From Orychophragmus violaceus (taxonomy: Eukaryota; Streptophyta; Magnoliopsida; Brassicales; Brassicaceae), in assembly GCA_030180135.1 (NCBI GenBank), contig CM058233.1, positions 100,772,994 to 100,836,993 on the forward strand: DNA of 64,000 bases, in the 5' to 3' direction. This document shows positions 55,827 to 64,000 of the stretch, one piece after another; within the stretch, counting starts at the first letter, position 1; each line of letters starts with the position of its first letter. The notes beneath the pieces are model-generated. The model was not told the origin of the DNA and did no database searches. It was given only the letters and a program-made list of their open reading frames with translations. Both the position numbers and the translations under genes were made by a program.

Positions 55827-58400
55827 CTAGCTAGAGTTCCCGCCAATCAAAGCAGCAACAGGCCCAATGAAGGCGGCGTTGATGTAAGTAGTGGGCTCTG
55901 CATGGGAGTAATCTGATCTTTTGTCGCTAAAATGGTCTGATGAGTCCGGTCCGCCAACAATTGCGCCGGTATGCACATTCGAGTTTGGTTGATCAGAATA
56001 GTAGTATGAATATCCTCCATTGCAGTCGATTTTCTCCTGCCTAGATTTGATTGACGGTAAAGATGAGCCTCTATGATGAGGCTGTGTTGGGTACTTGTTC
56101 CCGAATCCGACCATGTAAGACATTTTCATTGGATTATTTCCAAGGATGTAATCCACCTGAATATTAAACCGACCGGTTAACAAAACAGGAATGGTGTACG
56201 TACAAAACTGGTCTAGTAGGGTAACTTATTTCATTACCTGTGATTTAGCGAAATCCTGAATTTGAGATACTGTGAGCTTGGTTGAACCACACTGGATTGA
56301 ACCGACCCGGGCTTGAGTTAGAGTTTTTGAGTAATGGAATAAAACTGTTGTAGCCGTTGTTACATATTGTAAGTTGCTACTGTCTCTAGTAAACAAAAGG
56401 CCACCTGAATAACCAAAAGTACCGACAAACATAATTATAAAAACTAACACCAACCGACAAAAAAATCATAAACAAACCAATTTCTGATTATCTAGATAAC
56501 CGGTGAAAATTACCAGGAGTTGGTTTAATTTGTTGAGAGCTACTTCCTGGCATCAAGGCACAGACGAATGACTCAACATCGTTCTTAAATTTTCCTAAGT
56601 CATTTTTCCCGTTGTAAAACTCCTTAAATAAAATAAATCCAGAAGAAAATATTAATTAAATTCAACCTAATTTTTCTGGTTATGGAAGTTAACGAACTTG
56701 GTATGAAATAGTATATACTAACCGATGCTAGTAGAGCCTGAGCTCCGGCGAATTTATTGTCCCAGCTGAATTCATTTACGGCTTGGCTCCAACCTTGATT
56801 GCTTATGACATAACTCATGTATTTACTTTCTCCTGTTACTTTGTATAGCCAAGCCGCAGCCCATAATAACTCGTCCTTTTTACCAAAAAAAAAAACGATG
56901 TTGGTTTGAGCCATTTATTGAACTAACTCAATATATCTATGTGTACCGGTCTAGTTCGGTCTAATTACCTGGTAGCCTGAGTATGAGCAGTAGAAAGGGC
57001 AAGATGCTTGATAAGAACCTTTGTACTGATCAGCAAATTCAAATAGCTGCAGAAAATAGATAAAACTTATGTTAAATCAAATAACTAGGTATATACAAAA
57101 TCTAACTTGACCTCATGGTTAAATGTTAGGATCATAAGCTATTTTGTAATTAATTGTATATATAAAGTATACTCACGGATTTTGCATGGTTTAGAAGCTT
57201 GGACGAATAATTAGAATCAACAGATTTGAAAACAAGTGAGGCGGAGGCAAGAGCGGCTGCGGCTTCACCGGCTGCTTCGGAACCAGGAGAAGAGGAAGAG
57301 ATTTTGTAGAGAGTTCTGGCTGTGTCCATATCTTCTGGCCTCTCCCAACAACTATGATCTGAATTCCCATCTCCTACCTTTTTATGACCATTATAAATAC
57401 AATTTTAAGAAATTAATTGAATTTTGATATTTCCATACGAATCTTACTTAGGAGAGTATAATTCATTTTATTTCGTAAAAATATAATGCAAATAAAAAAA
57501 ACTTATATATTAAAATATTGGTATATAAGAAATTATAAACATTTGTGTTGTTTTATTTGAAAAATATAAAAACTTGAGAATTTGCTTGGAATTCTAATTT
57601 TTGGAATGAAATGAAATGATCATTCCATCAATTCTACATAAAAATGCAAAAAAAAACATTCCTTTACAAATTTTATGAAGAATGGATGGAATGAATTTGT
57701 TCAATTTGTTTTTTAGATTTCATTCATCTTATCCCATTCCATATTATTCCATAGGTGAAATATTAATCTTAATTTTTTTTCTCAAACCGGCCAGCATATT
57801 TAACCATAACATACCAAAACGACTTGGTTCGGCTGGTTAATCTATGATTACTTTTGATTTTGAACAATAAAAACGGATTTTACCTGTGTATATAGTGTAG
57901 TGGGAGAAGTGTGAGCCTGGATGATAAAATCGGTTCCCCATTTGATAGAAGACCGAAGATAACCGAGTTGGTTTACGGATGAAATCTCATTTTGGTATTC
58001 AGTTGCAGCCCAGCTCAATAACGTAGTGGTAAATGACATTGGCCACACAAATTTTACGTTGTCACCTGCATCATAGTACCCTCCAATCAAATTCACCTGG
58101 AAAATAGAAGGAATTTTCAACTTTTAACGATAAAAGCACACGAAAATATGGTTATAGATAAAAAAAAAAAATTATGTATGCCAAATTATTGATGGAAGTG
58201 CGGTTTACGTTATCCGGTGAACCGTCGGAGAGGGCAGAATCGGCTCGCCAGTTAACACGTTGTTTAACCGGGAGTTTACCGGATCGTTGGCCTTCAAAGA
58301 ACAAGATGGACTTGTTTAGTGCATCTTTATAATCAAGAGCTTCCAAGCTTTCGAAAGCCATGAAAAGACCAACTAACATGATCAATAAGAGCTTGCCCAT
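55827..58400 (-). CDS. GH9B15: Endo-beta-1,4-glucanase, glycosyl hydrolase family 9 class B
   Basis: Exons (minus): 58400-58209, 58096-57884, 57377-57177, 57046-56969, 56875-56723, 56622-56514, 56404-56238 and 56156-55827; GT-AG, phases consistent, 1,443 nt, 480 aa. The start is the ATG at 58400 (MGKLLLIMLVGLFMAFESLE). Signal peptide ~1-22, then the GH9 catalytic domain to the end, with no carbohydrate-binding module (class B). Catalytic region: YYDAGD with Asp73/Asp76, HHRGSS (~398-403), and the C-terminal SDKRSDYSHAEP with Asp448 and acid Glu458. A secreted wall enzyme cleaving beta-1,4-glucans (cellulose, possibly xyloglucan) during wall remodelling. Matches the At4g23560 position next to WRKY29. 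Intron 2 (506 bp) holds a MITE-like repeat. Confidence 0.93.
57585..57770. repeat. GGAATGA/CATTCC-rich MITE-like repeat in GH9 intron 2
   Basis: Alternating GGAATGAAATGA and CATTCCATCAATTC words with a partly palindromic layout (TTGGAATTC...GGAATGAAAT at one end, CCCATTCCATATTATTCC at the other). A common crucifer repeat style; ends uncertain. Confidence 0.5.
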
Positions 58401-58500
58401 TGTTATCACTATAATTGCTTTTTTTTTTTAGAAATGTTTCTTTTTTGAAATGAGTTTTTTTTTGCTGTATCTTAACAATGCATGAAATGGTTCATGGGGG

Positions 58501-58509
58501 GTATTTATA
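58501..58509 (-). promoter_or_regulatory. TATA box of the GH9 gene
   Basis: On the minus strand CTATAAATAC lies ~100 bp upstream of the ATG at 58400. Confidence 0.6.
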
Positions 58510-59448
58510 GAGATACCATGCAAGTAAAGTTGCGTACGTGAATTCATTTCATGATCTGTTTCACGTAATTTTAGGTTAATTTGGCTGCGCTGTTTTTTTA
58601 TTAACCATTTGGTTACACTGTTTTGTATTAATTAAAAAAGAGTGCAGCCAAATTAATTACCAACAAGAATTAAGTTTCGATGATTAAGGAATCACGATGA
58701 AATGTTTTCAATATAGCAAATTGTTATTATTGACATTTCAAAAGATGTCTTATTTGTTAACCACCATGTATATACTTTGCTTTTTTCTCCCTCTTTTGTT
58801 TTAAAATTTATAGGTTTTATCTAATGCACTATATTTAATATAAAGATTTTTTGTAGGACAAAAGATTAAACTGAACCAAATGAACCAACCAAACTTAAAC
58901 CAACCCAAACTATACTATATTATTTACATAACTTATTTTGTTGATGTTTTACTTAACCCAAATAATTCAATTTAAACCAAAAATCAATGTTTTTTTTTGT
59001 TTATCGGTAAATAATATTAATATTATATATATAGGTATATTGTAGAATCTAAGCTATATTGTCCATTTTATCAATTTCCATTTTTTCTTAAATGTATTAA
59101 TATAATTTCAATATGATATAAGTAATTCAATTATATATTTTTATATGAGAAAACAATTTTTTGTTTTGAGTTTTGCTTTTTAATCAAGTTAAAATCAAAT
59201 ATTTTATAAGTAAACCAAACTAACTCAAATGAACACACATCAAATCAATTTTAGTTTGGTTGAATTTGGCCATAATTTTATTAGATCTAAATTAACCAAA
59301 CCAACACACATAATTAACCCCTAGTTTTTTAGGCACATTTATTTTGATTGAACTAGCTCTACTTTTGGATTTCAAATTCGCTTTACTAATATATATATAT
59401 TGTAAGACGCTAAATTTTACGTGCTTTAAATTAGAACAATAACTCATC
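58510..59448. other. Intergenic DNA, no gene seen
   Basis: AT-rich. 58855-59320 has many AACCAAAC/AACCCAAA words (AACCAAATGAACCAACCAAA), a low-complexity crucifer repeat style. No exon. Confidence 0.4.
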
Positions 59449-60085
59449 TAGACCTGAGCATAAAAATCGGAATCGAATAACTGATAAGCGGAATCGAATT
59501 TTTTATTTGGTTCCACCTATAATACACAATCGATCCTGAGATGAGGAACCGTGGATATCGGTAGGAACCGGAACCGAACGACGAACCGAAACACGGAATC
59601 GAAAAACCGAACTTATATAAGCTTAGTAAAATATTACCCAAAGTTTCAACATCCACATAAAGAATCATATGAAATTATTTTTAGATTCATGTAATTTATG
59701 TTTATGTTATGTAATTGACATTGAATTATATACCTTTTTATTTTCTAGCTAATGATTTGTTGAATTAACAGAAATTTTGGGATTTTTTGTTGATTTTAGA
59801 TATTTTTTGTTGATTACGGTTTTTTGTTGATTTGGGTAAAAATGTTATTTCGGTTCTAAAATACATTGAACTATTTAAGAACTGGAAATTTTGGGTATTT
59901 TTTTGTTTCTTAAATAATGGAACCGAACCGGAACCGAGAGAAATCGAACCGGGACTGAGAAAAACCGAACCGAAACCAAACCGAAAATTGTAAAATACCT
60001 ACTAAATCCTAAATCTATAGAACCGAAATATCCAAAATCGATTGGTTCCTATCCGGAACCGGACCGAATATCCAAATGCACATGA
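59449..60085. repeat. hAT-like repeat rich in GAACCGAACC words
   Basis: Starts near GACCTGAGCATAAAAATCGG. The inverted right end reads AGTCATGTGCATTTGGATAT. The arms are dominated by AACCGAA/GGAACCGAACC. No transposase. The ends are inferred from weak inverted similarity. Confidence 0.45.
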
Positions 60086-62271
60086 CTCTCTCACTTCTCT
60101 GATCATGGCTTAATAAATCTCAATCCGATATTACACTACCTCGGATCAGTAATATCTCTTAACTATATAATCGTACTTGGATCAATAAATTGATCTATCA
60201 ATTTTTATTAGCTTTCAACTCAAATTAATTAACAATTAAATTTATTTATCAGCAAAAAGTCAATATAACAAAGATTGTACAAGGTTTTGGTTAACAAGAG
60301 GTCAAAATCACAAACTCCGGTTCCATGCCTAGACTTTTGGATTTATAAGCAAAGAACAAATAATATTCATATAAAAGGTAACCCATATTTGAAAACTTAT
60401 AGGGCCGGATGTGAGTTTATAGGGCCATATAAAAAACCTACAATCTTATTTTTTATAATATTAAATTATATCTAAAAATAATCCAAATGAAAGAAAAACT
60501 ATCTAAACAAAATAAAATTATCTTGTTTTCTGAAAAGTTAGACTTTTGGATTTATAGCTCATGTAATATTTTAATTACTATAAATATTTTTCAAAATAGT
60601 ATCTCTTTTTTTTTTTGATCAAATCAAAATAGTATCTCATAGTATGTTATATTAAAGACAAATATCTTTTAAATTAATATATATATATATATATATCTCT
60701 TTTTAAAAATGAGACTCTTGTATAAGATGGGCTTAGGCTCGGCCGTGCCAGTATTTTAGTTCTAGTGATACACACAAAAGAAATGCTTACCTGTAGTACT
60801 GTGCAAATAGATGCGCTTGGATTATGGCAAAAAAGAACAAATATTATCTAGAAAACATACGAAGAAAACAAGCAATCTTGTCTATGTAAGAAAACGCAAT
60901 AACTGGCGTTTATCACGTTTGAGAAAAAAAAACTGATTGACTGGTGAATGATATGGGGATGCCGTGCCGTAGAAATTGCTGTATAAAATATTTAGCACCC
61001 ATTCCTCAGAAACGTCAATGTAAGATTTTGCCGTTAGTCTTTTTTTTTTTTTTTTTTTTTTTTCCTTTTAGTTGTCATAAACTTATTTCATTTATTCATT
61101 GCAATAATTAGTTATTTGATGCCCTCTTTTCTTGTAAGCCTTTTGCAGAAATCTCTTGCGTGTTTGTTCAACATATGTTTTTTTCCTTTCTCATCATATT
61201 TGTTTTTTTGAAGGAAAAAAAAAAGAATTCAACAAGCTAGGAAACAGATTTGGGATGCTACATGTTTCAAGTTTGATCCACATATTATGTAAAACTACAA
61301 CACAATTCTTTGAACACTCACATAGATATGAACTCTTGCCTTCTGTCCATTTGAATATCCAAACATCAAGACTAAACTTTGCTCTTGGAGTGTTTATCGT
61401 ATGCAGGCCATATATAATTGGTGAATATGGGCTATTTAGCCATTTGGTTTTATCCTTATAATATTCAAAAATTTCTTGTTTTAATAAAAAATTCTTTATA
61501 TAAAAAATGTTCAGGAAAATGGTTTATACATGAACTGTAGCTTTTTTGAAAATTAATCTAAACATTTATACAATTTCGAACTATTGATCATCGCCTTGGT
61601 AAGCTATTGCCTCACCAACTAGCTAATCAGACCTAATCCCCTCCAACCTCTGGATTAAAAAAAAAATCAACAAACTAGGGATGGTACTTCAAAATGTACT
61701 AGTCCATTTAATGTTTAGTTATATATATCAACTATAGTTATCCTGTATTGGATTTATTTTCTAACTGACTCTTGATGGAGATTGACGTTATCTTCATGGT
61801 TTTAGAAGATTGGTACCGAGTATATAGGTTAGTGTTATTGTACTCCTTTTTAGATTATGAGAAGAAAAATCTACTTTTCTAAGATTTTGGTCTACAATAT
61901 AATATCAGAAATTTCCAATATTATTAATTATCGTATTACACATTTCGTTAATAAAAGGGCCAAGTAATCAACAACTTTTGAATAAGTAATCAACAGAAGA
62001 AAGGATTTGTGACGAATTATTTGTATTATTAATTTTATAGGCGAAGAAAGCACATAAGTCTATTTTTATTCTATCTTTTATGTGAACAAATAATATTTTC
62101 TAATTTTATGTTGATTACAAAAATTCAATAAACTACATGATTTTTGTGTAAACCCACATTGTTTTTCAGCTTGCCGATGTTTGTCCATGTTATTGTTAAT
62201 TTTTGTGACGTGCCAGTAAATGAAAGTAAACATGGGTGTTTGGATACCTAATCAGGTTTGAATCGAATTTT

Positions 62272-62277
<6 letters not shown>
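60086..62277. other. Intergenic DNA, no gene supported
   Basis: AT-rich, with (TA)n at ~60681-60697 and a ~25-bp T run at 61039-61063. The open frame 61156-61461 has no motif. A fragment of the GGTTTGAATCGAATTTTTC repeat style precedes the LINE tail at 62240-62277. Confidence 0.4.
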
Positions 62278-62317
<40 letters not shown>

Positions 62318-64000
62318 ACAACAAGAAACAAATAGAACACTAGTTTTCTATCATCCATATCGGTGGTTCCTGCCCAATATGTGTGCTTGATGACTGCCTG
62401 AGCCTGGCACTTCGTGCTAGCCTGTCTGCTGTCTGGTTTTTGGTGCGAGATATGTGTTTGAGAGCAAACGTTGTGAAGAATAACCTCCTCCGCTCGTACT
62501 CTTCAGTATAAACAGAAAATGCTGGCCAGTTCTCTGGGTCAGAGACTATCTTTACCACTTCTGAACAATCTGTTGCAAAAGTTATATGTCTTTGATTGAA
62601 GAACTCCATACTTTCCATAGCCCATAATAGTGCTTCGAACTCCGTATTGAGTGGCGAGAGGCTCTGTCTGATATTCCTAGCTCCCATTAAAATGTTTACT
62701 CCTCCTTCATAACAACTATACCATCCCTGTCCAGTGAACACATCCCCTTCCTTCCAAGACCCATCTACAAAGCACCATTGGCCGTTATATATCTCTGTAA
62801 ACATGTCAGAGTCTTGTTGTCCCCTATGATTCTGAGTACAATCTACATTACTCTCCTGGGCTCCTTCCCATGACAAACATTCCATTTCCGCCAACCGTAA
62901 AGTCTCATTGGGATCCCTATCAATGTTATTATATACCATATCATTTCTGCTTTTCCATATATACCATAGAATCCAGGGGAATTGGACGTTTGTATCTTGT
63001 GGTGGTAACCTCCAAAATAAATGATCCATATTTGTGTACAGCGACTCCGTAGGAAAGCATAACGGGTTCGTAGGAATTCGTGACAAGGCCCATGTCTACA
63101 GTGCCGGTGGACATTCGAACAGGACATGATTTACTGACTCCTCAGCTCCGCACCTCGCACAATATGTATCACATCGGATCCCCCTTGATTTTAAATTCTT
63201 GGATACCGCAATACACCCTGTAAGTATCTGCCACATAAAATGTCTCAACTTTGGTGGGCACTTTATCTTCCATGAATGTGCTTGTAAACTCTTTATATTT
63301 GGACCCAACATCTGACTGTGATTACCAACATCTTTGAATTCTCTCTCCGTATGATACCCTGATTTTACCGTATATCGTCCTGATTTAGTGAAATGCCACC
63401 CAATTGTGTCTGGCTTTGAAATCGTACTAATTGGCATACTCATGACCAGCATTACGTCTTCTGGTTCAAACAATTCTTCAATCAGTGTCTTTTTCCATGT
63501 GCGTCTTTGCTGATCAATCAATTGGTCAACCGTATATACGTCAATATTCGAACAAGGTTTACGGGTTGCTGGTCTCGGGCGATAGGCTGGTATCCAAGGA
63601 TCATTCCATATTGAAATGGTTGTTCCTGAACCCACCCTTTTAATTAGTCCTTTATTAACCAGAGATCTAGCTGAGATTATACTTCTTCAACCATAGGATG
63701 GTGAGTATGATCGTATTGGATCAAGTGGATCCGTATTCCTGAAATAACGCCCTTTAAAGACCTTTGAGAATAAAAGATTGGGTTTATCAATGAGCCTCCA
63801 AAGCTGCTTTGCTAGGAAAGCTGTGTTTGTATCATCAAAAGCACGAAATCCAATCCCTCCATTCTCTTTATCCTGACATAACTTATCTCATGCCATCCAA
63901 TGCATTCCTTTCCTTCCTCCTCCCATACTCCACCAGAAGTGGGAGACCACACTTGTTAACTTAGTTGTCACCGTCTTAGGTAATCTAAAGCATGACATTA
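62278..64000 (-). mobile_element. LINE, 3' part, continues beyond the window
   Basis: The long T run 62278-62316 is the poly(A) tail of a minus-strand element. ORF2 C-terminal domains precede it: an RT thumb/linker region with stops (63650-64000: HFWWSMGGGRKGMHWMA, then a stop where W or R is expected, and GGIGFRAFDDTNTAFLAKQL), a zf-RVT segment (63635-63096; KCPPKLRHFMWQIL, CARCGAEESVNHVLFECP), then, after a frame change near 63100, RNase H (63086-62340; CFVDGSWKEGDVFTGQGWYS, EFEALLWAMESM, SRTKNQTADRLARSAR). It is a different LINE family from 34084-40240 by sequence. Dead copy. Confidence 0.88.

Overview
The window is nuclear DNA from a crucifer (Brassicaceae). It is AT-rich, its genes have many GT-AG introns, and the recognisable genes fall in the order I recall for Arabidopsis thaliana chromosome 4 around At4g23500-At4g23560. 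That order is a GH28 pectinase-like protein, TIR-domain genes, a ROH1/DUF793 gene, a large ARM-repeat (RRP12-like) gene, WRKY29 and endoglucanase GH9B15. The gene identifications rest on motifs and remembered family sequences; no search was run.

Layout. 1-6.2 kb: repeats, including a TIR element filled with telomere-like repeats and a non-autonomous Helitron (2311-5803) that carries three tandem copies of a ~1.08-kb unit. 6.26-9.62 kb: GH28 gene (+, six exons, 494 aa). 10-16.6 kb: a tandem duplication (-) of a TIR-X gene. The distal copy is intact (four exons, 425 aa), while the proximal copy is a pseudogene with a private MITE insertion. 17.1-19.1 kb: Copia gag debris and a 5'-truncated ROH1-like remnant. 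19.27-25.17 kb: the RRP12-like gene (-, 18 exons, 1,135 aa, all splice phases consistent). 25.2-45.4 kb: a transposon-rich insert with MULE-like, Stowaway-like and hAT MITEs, a GRF zinc-finger pseudogene, a truncated LINE, a tRNA-derived SINE, a nearly complete 6.2-kb LINE (34084-40240) and the 5' half of a Copia element. 45.5-46.8 kb: WRKY29 (+, three exons, 307 aa). 47-53 kb: a MITE, two poly(A)-tailed retroposons with target-site duplications (one with a 623-codon ORF), a duplicated 3' fragment of the GH9 gene and an F-box pseudogene. 55.8-58.4 kb: GH9B15 (-, eight exons, 480 aa). 58.5-64 kb: repeats and the 3' part of another LINE that runs off the window.

So five genes look intact: GH28, TIR-X, RRP12-like, WRKY29 and GH9. 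They do not form an operon-like unit. GH28 and GH9 act on the cell wall (pectin and cellulose/glucan), TIR-X and WRKY29 belong to immunity, and RRP12 belongs to ribosome biogenesis. Most of the rest is mobile DNA, and several insertions have exact target-site duplications that define their ends to the base.
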